Notes under the pieces: model-generated | What the model was told of the DNA's origin: nothing | Databases searched by the model: none | What the model saw: only the letters and a program-made list of their open reading frames with translations | Made by a program: the position numbers and the translations under genes | Shown: positions 54,787-63,734 of the stretch, piece after piece | Numbering within the stretch: position 1 is the stretch's first letter | Layout: the number at the start of each line of letters is the position of its first letter | DNA from: Pedobacter endophyticus | Lineage (GTDB): Bacteria; Bacteroidota; Bacteroidia; Sphingobacteriales; Sphingobacteriaceae | Reading direction: 5' to 3' | Length of the DNA stretch: 64,000 nt | Assembly: GCF_015679185.1 (NCBI RefSeq) | Contig: NZ_CP064939.1 | Coordinates: forward strand, 1,178,001 to 1,242,000

Positions 54787-57700
54787 ATGATTCATTTCTT
54801 CCTTAGTCAATCGCAGGCGATTTTCGTATTACAAACCGACACAACGCTATCCCCAGATGATATTACTAAACTTGAATGGTTATTTGGCGGTGCCAAAATC
54901 TCGCAACAAACAACCCTAACCGGTTTTTTTGTTGGACCAAGAGCAGCGATGATTACCCCATGGAGCACCAACGCGGTAGAAATTACCCAAAACATGGACA
55001 TGCAGGGCATTATCAGAATAGAAGAATTTAAAGCCGTTGCCGAAGATTTTTCCGACTATGATCCGATGCTTTCTCAAAAATATGATAAGCTTGATCAGGA
55101 AATTTACACCATTAATATTAAGCCTGAGCCGATTTTAGAAATTACCGATATTGCCGCTTACAACAAACAAGAAGGCTTATCTTTAAGCGATGAAGAAGTT
55201 GAATATTTAAACTCCCTTGCTGCTCAAATACAGAGACCTTTAACTGATTCAGAGGTTTTTGGATTTTCGCAGGTAAACTCAGAACATTGTCGCCACAAAA
55301 TCTTCAACGGAAAGTTTGTAATCGACGGTGTTGAACAAGAAACTTCTCTTTTTAAACTGATCCGTAAAACATCTGAGCAAAACCCTAACGATATTGTTTC
55401 TGCTTACAAAGATAACGTAGCCTTTATAAAAGGCCCGAAAGTACAGCAGTTTGCACCTAAACGTGCCGACGTTCCAGAATATTACACCACAAGCGATTTC
55501 GATTCGGTGATCTCGTTAAAGGCCGAAACGCACAATTTCCCGACCACGGTTGAGCCATTTAATGGTGCTGCAACAGGTTCTGGTGGCGAAATTAGAGACC
55601 GTTTAGCCGGCGGACAAGGCTCTTTACCTTTAGCCGGAACTGCGGTTTACATGACCGCACTTTCTCGCTTAGCTGATGACCGCCCTTGGGAAAACGGCGT
55701 TGAAGAGCGACAATGGTTGTACCAAACGCCAATGGATATCCTGATAAAAGCATCAAACGGTGCTACAGATTTCGGTAATAAGTTCGGTCAACCGCTAATT
55801 ACAGGTTCAGTGCTTACGTTTGAACACGACGAACATCTCGACAAGCTTAATGTAACACCTAGAAAACTTGGTTTCGATAAGGTAATTATGCTTGCTGGTG
55901 GTATTGGTTATGGCAAGGCCGATCAGGCACAAAAACAAAAACCACAAGAGGGCGATAACATTGTAATTCTTGGTGGCGAAAATTATAGAATCGGGATGGG
56001 TGGAGCAGCAGTTTCATCGGCCGACACTGGCCAACATGGCTCAGGTATAGAGTTAAACGCCATCCAAAGATCGAACCCCGAAATGCAAAAGCGTGCGGCA
56101 AACGCCGTTCGTGGAATGGTTGAGAGCGATCACAACTCGATTATCTCTATTCATGATCACGGCGCTGGCGGACACTTAAACTGTTTATCGGAGCTGGTTG
56201 AGGAAACTGGCGGATTGATCAATTTGGACAAACTTCCGGTTGGCGACCCTACCCTATCTGCAAAAGAGATCATCGGAAACGAATCTCAGGAAAGAATGGG
56301 ATTGGTAATCGGCAACGAACATATCGAAACCTTACAAAAAATCGCCGATCGCGAGCGCTCGCCCATGTACACCGTGGGTAAGGTAACCGGCGATCATCGC
56401 TTTACTTTCAAATCGGAAACTTCGGGCATTAAGCCAATGGATCTGGAATTGGCAGCCATGTTTGGCAGCTCGCCAAAAATCGTAATGGAAGATCAAACCG
56501 TTGATCGCAAATATGACGAAGTAACCTATAACAAAGCCGAGCTAAACACCTATTTAGAGCAGGTTTTACAATTGGAGGCCGTAGCCGCTAAAGATTGGTT
56601 AACCAACAAAGTCGATCGTTGTGTAGGCGGCCGAGTGGCCAAGCAACAAACCGCCGGGCCTTTACAATTGCCTCTAAATAACTGTGGCGTAATGGCTTTA
56701 GATTTCCAGGGCAAGGAAGGTATCGCCACTTCGGTGGGCCATGCCCCTATTTCTGCCTTGATTGATCCCGCTGCCGGTAGTCGCAATGCCATTGCAGAAT
56801 CTCTATCCAACATTGTTTGGGCACCTTTAAAAGATGGTCTCAAAAGCGTTTCGCTTTCGGCCAACTGGATGTGGGCCTGTAAAAACGAAGGCGAAGATGC
56901 CCGTTTATATACCGCCGTTAAAGCTTGCTCGGATTTTGCCATCGACCTTGGAATCAATATTCCAACCGGAAAAGATTCGCTGTCGATGAAACAAAAATAT
57001 AAAGACGGCGATGTAATTGCACCCGGAACCGTTATCATTTCTGCAGGCGGCAATTGTAACGACATTACAAAAGTGGTTGAGCCCGTACTTCAAAAAGATG
57101 GTGGATCGATTTATTACATCAACCTTTCCAGCGATACCTATAAATTGGGCGGTTCATCTTTTGCGCAAATCTTAAATAAGATAGGCTCAGAAACACCCGA
57201 TATTAAAGATGCTGATCAGTTTGCTAAAGCGTTTAACACCATTCAACAATTAATTAAGGAAGATAAAATTCAGGCTGGACACGATATTGGCAGCGGTGGC
57301 TTAATTACAACCTTATTAGAAATGTGTTTTGCCGACCGCGAGTTGGGTGCATCGATTGATCTGTCTCCGTTGGCAGAGCAAGATATAATTAAGTTACTAT
57401 TTGCCGAGAACATTGCCCTCGTTTTTCAGGCCGATGCATCCGTTGAAAGTGCCTTAACCAAGGCCGGTGTTGCTTTCCATAAAATTGGCGAGGTAACCGG
57501 ATCAGCTACACTGGAGGTTAAAAATTCGACAGAGAGTTTCAGTTTTGATATCGACCATCTGCGTGATGTTTGGTTCAAAACATCATACTTATTAGATAGC
57601 AAGCAAACCGGAAATGGTTTAGCAAAAGAGCGTTACGACAATTACAAAAACCACCTTTTAAAATACAGTTTCCCGGCTCAGTTTGATGGTAAGAAACCTA

Positions 57701-58482
57701 CGATCGATGCATCAAAACCACGCCCGAAAGCAGCAATAATCCGCGAAAAGGGAAGCAACTCCGAGCGTGAACTGGCCAATGCAATGTATTTAGCAGGCTT
57801 CGATGTAAAAGATGTGCACATGACGGATTTGATTACCGGCAGAGAAACTTTGGAAGACATTCAATTTATCGGCGCCGTTGGTGGTTTCTCTAACTCCGAT
57901 GTTTTAGGATCGGCAAAAGGTTGGGCCGGAGCATTTTTATACAATGAAAAAGCAAAAGTCGCCTTAGAAAAATTCTTTGCTCGCCCCGACACCTTATCCG
58001 TTGGCGTTTGTAATGGATGTCAATTGTTTGTTGAGCTTGGCTTGATTAATCAAGATCATGAGGAAAAACCGAAAATGTTGCACAACAAGAGCGGGAAGCA
58101 CGAAAGTATTTTCACTTCATTAACCTTGCAAGAAAACAACTCGGTTATGCTATCATCGCTCGCGGGCAGCACCTTGGGCGTTTGGGTATCGCATGGCGAA
58201 GGAAGATTTTCGTTGCCTTACGCAGAAGAAAAATATAAAATTGTAGCCAAATATGCCTACGAAACTTATCCGGCCAGCCCGAACGGTTCCGATTACAACA
58301 CCGCAATGATGTGCGATGAAACTGGTCGCCATTTGGTAATGATGCCACACATCGAGCGCTCCGTATTTCAATGGCATTGGGCTAATTATCCAGCCGGAAG
58401 AAAAGACGAAGTTACCCCATGGATGGAAGCCTTTGTAAACGCCAGAAAATGGATTGAGGCTAAGGTTGAAGGAAGAGGGTAG
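54787..58482 (+). CDS. purL: phosphoribosylformylglycinamidine synthase (large form)
   Basis: A 1231-residue single-chain FGAM synthase, fourth step of purine synthesis. The order is as expected: an N-terminal PurS-like domain, a linker with FSQVNSEHCRHKIFNGKFV, two AIR-synthase-like ATP domains (SLKAETHNFPTTVEPFNGAA, GGEIRDRLAGGQGS, and later NIPTGKDSLSMKQKYK), and a C-terminal glutaminase. The glutaminase has the nucleophilic Cys in SVGVCNGCQLFVELG and WVSHGEGRFSLPY before the end. The start at 54787 is fixed by the promoter position. It is followed by a strong terminator and is monocistronic. Confidence 0.97.
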   Translation: MIHFFLSQSQAIFVLQTDTTLSPDDITKLEWLFGGAKISQQTTLTGFFVGPRAAMITPWSTNAVEITQNMDMQGIIRIEEFKAVAEDFSDYDPMLSQKYDKLDQEIYTINIKPEPILEITDIAAYNKQEGLSLSDEEVEYLNSLAAQIQRPLTDSEVFGFSQVNSEHCRHKIFNGKFVIDGVEQETSLFKLIRKTSEQNPNDIVSAYKDNVAFIKGPKVQQFAPKRADVPEYYTTSDFDSVISLKAETHNFPTTVEPFNGAATGSGGEIRDRLAGGQGSLPLAGTAVYMTALSRLADDRPWENGVEERQWLYQTPMDILIKASNGATDFGNKFGQPLITGSVLTFEHDEHLDKLNVTPRKLGFDKVIMLAGGIGYGKADQAQKQKPQEGDNIVILGGENYRIGMGGAAVSSADTGQHGSGIELNAIQRSNPEMQKRAANAVRGMVESDHNSIISIHDHGAGGHLNCLSELVEETGGLINLDKLPVGDPTLSAKEIIGNESQERMGLVIGNEHIETLQKIADRERSPMYTVGKVTGDHRFTFKSETSGIKPMDLELAAMFGSSPKIVMEDQTVDRKYDEVTYNKAELNTYLEQVLQLEAVAAKDWLTNKVDRCVGGRVAKQQTAGPLQLPLNNCGVMALDFQGKEGIATSVGHAPISALIDPAAGSRNAIAESLSNIVWAPLKDGLKSVSLSANWMWACKNEGEDARLYTAVKACSDFAIDLGINIPTGKDSLSMKQKYKDGDVIAPGTVIISAGGNCNDITKVVEPVLQKDGGSIYYINLSSDTYKLGGSSFAQILNKIGSETPDIKDADQFAKAFNTIQQLIKEDKIQAGHDIGSGGLITTLLEMCFADRELGASIDLSPLAEQDIIKLLFAENIALVFQADASVESALTKAGVAFHKIGEVTGSATLEVKNSTESFSFDIDHLRDVWFKTSYLLDSKQTGNGLAKERYDNYKNHLLKYSFPAQFDGKKPTIDASKPRPKAAIIREKGSNSERELANAMYLAGFDVKDVHMTDLITGRETLEDIQFIGAVGGFSNSDVLGSAKGWAGAFLYNEKAKVALEKFFARPDTLSVGVCNGCQLFVELGLINQDHEEKPKMLHNKSGKHESIFTSLTLQENNSVMLSSLAGSTLGVWVSHGEGRFSLPYAEEKYKIVAKYAYETYPASPNGSDYNTAMMCDETGRHLVMMPHIERSVFQWHWANYPAGRKDEVTPWMEAFVNARKWIEAKVEGRG

Positions 58483-58544
58483 AAAGGTAGAAGGCGTTAA
58501 GGTATAGGGTTTGGGGTTTTGAACCGATAAACACTTTTAAAATT

Positions 58545-58574
58545 AAGGCTTGGGTTTTCGCCCAAGCCTTTTTT
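58545..58574 (+). terminator. rho-independent terminator of purL
   Basis: Perfect 10-bp stem AAGGCTTGGG / CCCAAGCCTT, loop TTTTCG, then TTTT. Confidence 0.85.
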
Positions 58575-58678
58575 AATTAATCCACCTCACTTTTTCCTGA
58601 GTTATTATTGAGCGTTAAATAAAATCGGATGTTAATACTTTTAGCCTTAGTGGCGTTTATTGCGTTCGTAGCCACCAT

Positions 58679-58796
58679 GTCGTCATTTCCGCGCCAGCCT
58701 GAACGGACGGGATTAATGCAATTGACCCTTTTCGAGCATAAGGATCCCCAGTCAAGCTGAGGATGACGACCGTTCATGGTTGGCGTTCATGGTTGA
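58679..58796. repeat. MITE-like intergenic repeat plus a short tandem duplication
   Basis: A 92-bp segment (58679-58770) is bounded by the inverted pair GTCGTCAT / ATGACGAC and has CCCCAGTCAAGCTGAGGATG near the right end, like the dispersed intergenic repeats of many Bacteroidota. Directly after it a 13-bp unit CGTTCATGGTTGG is repeated twice (58771-58796). No coding capacity. It lies between convergent purL and tonB. Confidence 0.5.
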
Positions 58797-58843
58797 CGTT
58801 CGGTGATCTTCTCAAACCTCAAATCTCCCCGCTCAAATCGCTA

Positions 58844-59689
58844 TTACATCATTTGAAAGTTAATCGCCATATTATATCTCACGCGAACAGGAACACCTTT
58901 ATTTTTGCCAGGTTTCCAAAGGGGCGATTTTTTGATTACCTTAATAGCTTCTTCATCGCAGCCAAAACCAATTCCCTTTAAAACCTTAACATCAGTTACC
59001 GAACCGTCTTTTTCTACCACAAAGCTTACAAACACCTTTCCTTTCACACCTTCTTCTTGCGCCTGGTATGGGTACCTTAAATTGCGCTCCATGTATTTAG
59101 ACCAGGCTTTTGGGCCACCCGTAAATTCAGGGTATTCATCTACCCCCGTAGCATCAATAATAGCATTCGGGTCGCCCCCGCCCTCTCCTTCTTTGCCCAG
59201 GCCAGTTCCTTCACCGCCACCCTTCGTATTGGCAATTACCGCGTTTGGTGCTATAATTCCATCTTGCGTTACATTGCTAACAACAGCAAGTTTAATATCA
59301 TCTATTGTTGGTGGAGGTGCAAGATCTTCTTTATCCACTACCACAATATTTTGCGAAAGTGCCACGGTTTTAACTTTTACGGGCTCGGCCTTTGCCGGTT
59401 CAACCTTTTTTTCTGGCTCCTCAACGGGTTTCTTCATTTGGTGAATTACATTATCCAGTTCTACAACCGTTGGGGTCTTTTCTACCAATAGCTCTTTCGG
59501 AAAAAGCTTACCGTATATTAAAGGAGCAAAAAACAAGAGCAGAAAAAATGCCGACGATAAGAACAGCGCCTTGGTAATAATGGTTGATGATTTAGCCCTT
59601 AACTGGTAGGCGCCATACTTTTTGTTGCGGTCTGCAAATACAAGATCGAGCCACTCGGTTTTGTATACGTTAATCGATGAGTTGAACAT
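58844..59689 (-). CDS. tonB: energy transducer TonB
   Basis: From the ATG at 59689 (MFNSSINVYKTEWLDLVF) the product is 281 residues. The N-terminal KKYGAYQLRAKSSTIITKAL leads into a single membrane anchor (LFLSSAFFLLLFFAPLIYG). A Pro/Lys/Glu-rich periplasmic spacer follows (KPVEEPEKKVEPAKAEPVKV), then the C-terminal TonB domain with FTGGPKAWSKYMERNLRYPY, GKVFVSFVVEKDGSVTDVKV and a terminal RVRYNMAINFQ. TonB passes proton-motive energy to outer-membrane receptors. No exbB/exbD is adjacent, as is common for Bacteroidota orphan TonBs. Confidence 0.93.
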   Translation of the reverse strand: MFNSSINVYKTEWLDLVFADRNKKYGAYQLRAKSSTIITKALFLSSAFFLLLFFAPLIYGKLFPKELLVEKTPTVVELDNVIHQMKKPVEEPEKKVEPAKAEPVKVKTVALSQNIVVVDKEDLAPPPTIDDIKLAVVSNVTQDGIIAPNAVIANTKGGGEGTGLGKEGEGGGDPNAIIDATGVDEYPEFTGGPKAWSKYMERNLRYPYQAQEEGVKGKVFVSFVVEKDGSVTDVKVLKGIGFGCDEEAIKVIKKSPLWKPGKNKGVPVRVRYNMAINFQMM

Positions 59690-59864
59690 AGTTGTTGAGT
59701 TTTCTACAATGATGCAACCCAATTGCCAATTCCATAAAACATTCGAAAAATCTGAATATTTTACGAAAAATGAAAAAATCAGACTAAAAATCTTTTTTTT
59801 ATTTCAATTTCAAAAAAATTGATACAAATAGCAGATTTGTTTTATAAAAATTAATAAATTATAC

Positions 59865-59872
59865 TATTTTTG
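59865..59872 (+). promoter_or_regulatory. -7 element upstream of glnN
   Basis: TATTTTTG matches TAnnTTTG, 20 bp before the ATG. A TTTG at 59836-59839 is 25 bp upstream, longer than the usual spacing, so the -33 assignment is uncertain. Confidence 0.5.
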
Positions 59873-59892
59873 ACAAAAAACATAACGAATTA

Positions 59893-62067
59893 ATGAAAAG
59901 CTTAAGAACCATCGCATTAAAAGAGGCTCAAAACAGAATTTCTCCTGAAGTTAAATCTCCTTCGTCGAAAATTTCTGACTTTTTCGGCGCTAATGTATTT
60001 GATAAGAAAAAAATGAGAGATTTCTTATCTAAAGACGTGTATGAGAAATTAATTTCATCTATCAATCAAGGTGAGTTAATTAATACCGATGATGCTAACC
60101 AGATTGCAACCGCAATGAAATCGTGGGCTATGAGCGCTGGTGCAACACACTATACACACTGGTTTCAGCCATTAACAGGTACAACTGCCGAAAAACACGA
60201 CTCATTTTTTGAGCCAAGTGGCGAAGGTGCAATCGAGAAATTTGCAGGAAGCGCGTTAGTTCAACAAGAGCCAGATGCATCAAGTTTCCCTAACGGTGGT
60301 ATTCGTAATACTTTCGAAGCACGTGGTTATACCGCATGGGACCCATCGTCTCCAGCTTTCATTATGGATAGCAAAGCAGGTAAAACCCTTTGTATTCCAA
60401 CCGTATTTGTATCGTACACAGGTGAAGCTTTAGATTATAAAGCACCTTTATTAAAAGCATTAGCAGCGTTGGATAAAGCAGCTGTAGATGTTTGCCAATA
60501 TTTCGATAAAAGCATTACCAAGGTAAACGCCTCGTTGGGTATTGAGCAAGAATATTTCCTGGTTGATGAATCGTTATTTAACGCCCGTCCTGATTTATTG
60601 TTAACTGGTCGTGCTTTGTTCGGACACATGTCTGCAAAAGGCCAGCAATTAGAAGATCACTATTTCGGATCAATCCCAGAGCGTGTATTTACTTACATGG
60701 TCGATTTCGAAAATGAGGCTTTAAAGTTAGGTATTCCTTTAAAAACACGTCATAACGAGGTTGCGCCTTCACAATTTGAATGTGCTCCAATTTACGAAGA
60801 AATTAACCTGGCTATCGATCACAATCAATTGTTGATGGATTTGATGGAAAAAGTTGCCCGTCGTCACCATTTCCGTGTTTTATTGCACGAAAAACCATAT
60901 GCAGGCATCAACGGATCAGGTAAGCACAACAACTGGTCGTTAATTACCGATACAGGTAAAAACCTATTATCGCCAGGTAAAACGCCTAAAAATAACCTGA
61001 TGTTCCTTGCTTTCTTTGTTAACACCATTAAAGCCGTTAGCGAACATGCCGATTTGTTACGTGCAAGTATTGCATCAGTAAGCAACGATCACCGTTTAGG
61101 TGCCAACGAAGCTCCACCGGCAATTATTTCTATCTTCCTCGGTTCACAATTGAACGATGTTTTGGATGAAATTGAGCACTCACGCATCAGCAAAAAAATT
61201 AAAGAAGATAACGCACTTTGGTTAGGTATTCCTAAAATCCCTCAAATTTTGTTGGATAATACCGATCGTAACCGTACCTCTCCTTTTGCCTTTACCGGAA
61301 ATAAGTTTGAATTAAGGGCTGTTGGTTCTTCTGCCAACTCTTCTGCGCCAATGACCATCTTAAATGCAATTATGGCCGAGCAGTTAACTAAATTTAAGGT
61401 TGAGGTTGACAAACTGATTAAAAAAGGTGATAAAAAAGATATCGCTTTGTTAACAGTAATCAAAAAATACATTAAAGAATCTAAATCTATTCGTTTCGAA
61501 GGAAATGGTTACAGCCAGGAGTGGGAAGATGAAGCTGCAACACGTGGTTTATCAAACATCAAAACTACGCCAAAAGCTTTAGATGCTTACTTAACCGAAA
61601 AATCGGCCGAGTTATTTGCAACTACCGGAATTTACAGCAGTCGTGAAATTCATGCCCGTCATGAAATCATGCTTGAGAACTTCTACAAAAAGTTACAAAT
61701 TGAAGCACGTGTAATGGGCGAAGTTGCCAATACTTCGATTATTCCAGCAGCAATTGCTTACCAAAATTCGTTAATCGAAAACGTGAAGGGATTAAAAGAG
61801 ATTGGTGTAGACAGCAAAACTTCTATTGATATTGTTAAAAAACTATCTGAGCATTTAGATATCGTTAAAACAAATATCGACGCCATGCTTGAAGAACGTA
61901 AAGTAACCAACAAAATCGAAGATACACGCGAGAAAGCAATTGCTTACGATGAGAAAGTTAAATCTTACTTCGATACTATCCGCTACCACGCTGATAAATT
62001 AGAGCAGATTGTTGATGACAGCGTTTGGCCTTTACCAAAATTCAGAGAATTGTTATTCATGAAATAA
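59893..62067 (+). CDS. glnN: glutamine synthetase type III
   Basis: The 724-residue product is a GSIII, the form typical of Bacteroidota, about 250 residues longer than GSI. Visible signatures are THYTHWFQPLTGTTAEKHDS (about residues 80-100), the GSIII-specific FPNGGIRNTFEARGYTAWDP, IEQEYFLVDESLFNARPD with catalytic Glu, KTRHNEVAPSQFECAPIYEE, and GINGSGKHNNWSLITDTG (ATP and glutamate site). It makes glutamine from glutamate and ammonia with ATP. Monocistronic with a terminator at 62094-62125. Confidence 0.97.
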   Translation: MKSLRTIALKEAQNRISPEVKSPSSKISDFFGANVFDKKKMRDFLSKDVYEKLISSINQGELINTDDANQIATAMKSWAMSAGATHYTHWFQPLTGTTAEKHDSFFEPSGEGAIEKFAGSALVQQEPDASSFPNGGIRNTFEARGYTAWDPSSPAFIMDSKAGKTLCIPTVFVSYTGEALDYKAPLLKALAALDKAAVDVCQYFDKSITKVNASLGIEQEYFLVDESLFNARPDLLLTGRALFGHMSAKGQQLEDHYFGSIPERVFTYMVDFENEALKLGIPLKTRHNEVAPSQFECAPIYEEINLAIDHNQLLMDLMEKVARRHHFRVLLHEKPYAGINGSGKHNNWSLITDTGKNLLSPGKTPKNNLMFLAFFVNTIKAVSEHADLLRASIASVSNDHRLGANEAPPAIISIFLGSQLNDVLDEIEHSRISKKIKEDNALWLGIPKIPQILLDNTDRNRTSPFAFTGNKFELRAVGSSANSSAPMTILNAIMAEQLTKFKVEVDKLIKKGDKKDIALLTVIKKYIKESKSIRFEGNGYSQEWEDEAATRGLSNIKTTPKALDAYLTEKSAELFATTGIYSSREIHARHEIMLENFYKKLQIEARVMGEVANTSIIPAAIAYQNSLIENVKGLKEIGVDSKTSIDIVKKLSEHLDIVKTNIDAMLEERKVTNKIEDTREKAIAYDEKVKSYFDTIRYHADKLEQIVDDSVWPLPKFRELLFMK

Positions 62068-62093
62068 GTTTAAGCCGTAAGGTTTAAGGTATA

Positions 62094-62125
62094 GGGCGTA
62101 AGGTAAAAACTTTACGCCCTTTTTT
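62094..62125 (+). terminator. rho-independent terminator of glnN
   Basis: Stem GGGCGTAAGGT / ACTTTACGCCC (one mismatch) with a short A-rich loop, followed by a run of T. Confidence 0.8.
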
Positions 62126-62265
62126 GCATCCTGATTTCGAGGATTTTTAAGATGTAAATTGAGGAGGCAATGTTCAACCTAACTGCCAACAACTAAGTTC
62201 GGATCTTTTTTGCCCCATGCTAAAAACCTTTCACCTTTTACCTTCCACCTTTTACCTCTATTCAC

Positions 62266-62273
62266 TATCTTTG
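62266..62273 (+). promoter_or_regulatory. -7 element upstream of purM
   Basis: TATCTTTG followed by C matches TAnnTTTG and ends 7 bp before the ATG, so the transcript would have at most a few leader bases. Confidence 0.55.
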
Positions 62274-62280
62274 CGGCAAC

Positions 62281-63558
62281 ATGAGTGATAATAGGTACAA
62301 TCAGCGTGGCGTTTCTGCCTCAAAAGAAGATGTGCACAATGCCATCAAAAACATCGACAAGGGAATCTTCCCAAAGGCGTTTTGCAAAATCATTCCCGAT
62401 ATTTTAGGTGGCGATGAAAACTATTGCAATATTATGCATGCCGATGGTGCGGGAACAAAATCTTCGCTGGCCTATGTTTACTGGAAAGAAACCGGCGATG
62501 CGTCGGTATGGAAAGGAATAGCACAGGATGCCATTATCATGAACATCGACGATTTAATTTGCGTAGGTGCAACGGATAACATTCTCTTATCATCAACCAT
62601 CGGGCGTAATAAAAATCTCATTCCAGGCGAAGTTATTGCCGCTATAATAAATGGCACCGAAGAGATTTTAGCAGATTTACGCGAGCAGGGAATTTCCATC
62701 TACTCTACCGGTGGCGAAACTGCGGATGTAGGCGACCTGGTACGAACAATTATTGTAGACTCGACAGTGACCTGCCGCATGAAACGCGAAGACGTGATCA
62801 GCAACGATAACATCAAAGCTGGCGACGTAATTGTTGGGTTGGCCTCTTATGGTCAGGCCACTTATGAAACCGAATACAATGGCGGTATGGGCTCAAACGG
62901 GCTTACCTCTGCACGGCACGATGTATTTGAGAAATCGATAGCAAATAAATATCCCGAAAGCTTTGATCCTGCTGTACCGTTTGATCTGGTTTTCTCGGGC
63001 AAGAAGCAATTGACGGAGGAGGTTGATGTTTCGACTCCGCTCAACATGACAGACTCGACTCCGCTCAACATGACAGACTCGACTCCGCTCAACATGACAG
63101 ACTCGACTCCGATCAACATGACAGACTCGACTCCGCATAAAATTACGGCCGGCAAGTTAGTGCTCTCTCCTACCCGTACGTATGCGCCTGTAATAAAAAA
63201 AGTATTGGAAAGCTATCGAAGCCAAATTAACGGCATTGTACATTGTAGCGGAGGCGCACAAACCAAAGTGCTTCACTTCATCAATGATGATGTTCACGTA
63301 ATAAAAGACAATTTATTTCCCGTTCCACCGCTTTTTAGGTTGATACAGGAGCAATCGGGTACCGATTGGAAGGAAATGTATAAGGTATTTAATATGGGGC
63401 ACAGAATGGAATTATATGTACCTACGGAGATTGCACAAAGCATTATCGAAATTTCGCAAAGCTTTAATATCGATGCGCAAATTATCGGTCGGGTCGAAAG
63501 CGCTGATAAAAAACAGGTAACCATAGAAAGCGAAAAGGGAACTTTCATTTATTATTAA
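62281..63558 (+). CDS. purM: phosphoribosylformylglycinamidine cyclo-ligase (AIR synthase) with repeat insert
   Basis: A 425-residue PurM relative, fifth step of purine synthesis. Signatures are RYNQRGVSASKEDVHNAIKN, IMHADGAGTKSSLAYVYWKE, IAQDAIIMNIDDLICVGATD, YSTGGETADVGDLVRTIIVD and, in the C-terminal half, GKLVLSPTRTYAPVIKKVL and NMGHRMELYVP. Between KKQLTEEVDV and HKITAGKL it carries about 35 extra residues, four copies of STPLNMTD (one with Ile) plus STP, encoded by a tandem 24-bp repeat. Without them the length would be about 389, normal for Bacteroidota. The insert falls in a loop before the second domain helices, so function is probably kept. Confidence 0.93.
   Translation: MSDNRYNQRGVSASKEDVHNAIKNIDKGIFPKAFCKIIPDILGGDENYCNIMHADGAGTKSSLAYVYWKETGDASVWKGIAQDAIIMNIDDLICVGATDNILLSSTIGRNKNLIPGEVIAAIINGTEEILADLREQGISIYSTGGETADVGDLVRTIIVDSTVTCRMKREDVISNDNIKAGDVIVGLASYGQATYETEYNGGMGSNGLTSARHDVFEKSIANKYPESFDPAVPFDLVFSGKKQLTEEVDVSTPLNMTDSTPLNMTDSTPLNMTDSTPINMTDSTPHKITAGKLVLSPTRTYAPVIKKVLESYRSQINGIVHCSGGAQTKVLHFINDDVHVIKDNLFPVPPLFRLIQEQSGTDWKEMYKVFNMGHRMELYVPTEIAQSIIEISQSFNIDAQIIGRVESADKKQVTIESEKGTFIYY
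63031..63136 (+). repeat. in-frame tandem repeat within purM (24-bp unit, about 4.4 copies)
   Basis: Units begin at 63031, 63055, 63079, 63103 and a partial one at 63127. Each starts TCGACTCCGCTCAACATG and ends ACAGAC; the fourth has one substitution (C to A in CCGCTC, giving Ile). The unit is a multiple of three and is read S-T-P-L-N-M-T-D. Its complement (CATGTTGAGCGGAGTCGA) resembles dispersed intergenic repeats of the group. Confidence 0.95.
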
Positions 63559-63576
63559 CCCTTTTTTTGATAACAG

Positions 63577-63608
63577 AAGGCTTTAGATTAACATCTAAAG
63601 CCTTTTTT
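63577..63608 (+). terminator. rho-independent terminator of purM
   Basis: Perfect 12-bp stem AAGGCTTTAGAT / ATCTAAAGCCTT, loop TAAC, then TTTT. Confidence 0.85.
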
Positions 63609-63734
63609 GATGAATTAACATTTCGGATTATCGATGCGGCCTAATCCAGCGTTATGAAATAAATTCATTACAATGGTAACAATCGAAGCTAACAAAGAAA
63701 ATGGCGTTATATTAGCTAGATCAAATAACAAGAC

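Noticed and set aside
59264-59491. Plus-strand ORFs opposite tonB
   Set aside because: Shadows of the tonB Pro/Lys-rich region; tonB has full domain support on the other strand.
63031-63136. Possible CRISPR array
   Set aside because: Units are directly contiguous with no spacers and lie in frame within purM, so it is a tandem repeat.
62862-63155. Minus-strand ORFs across the purM repeat
   Set aside because: They are mirror translations of the 24-bp unit (repeated GVESVML) and have no start, motif or promoter support.
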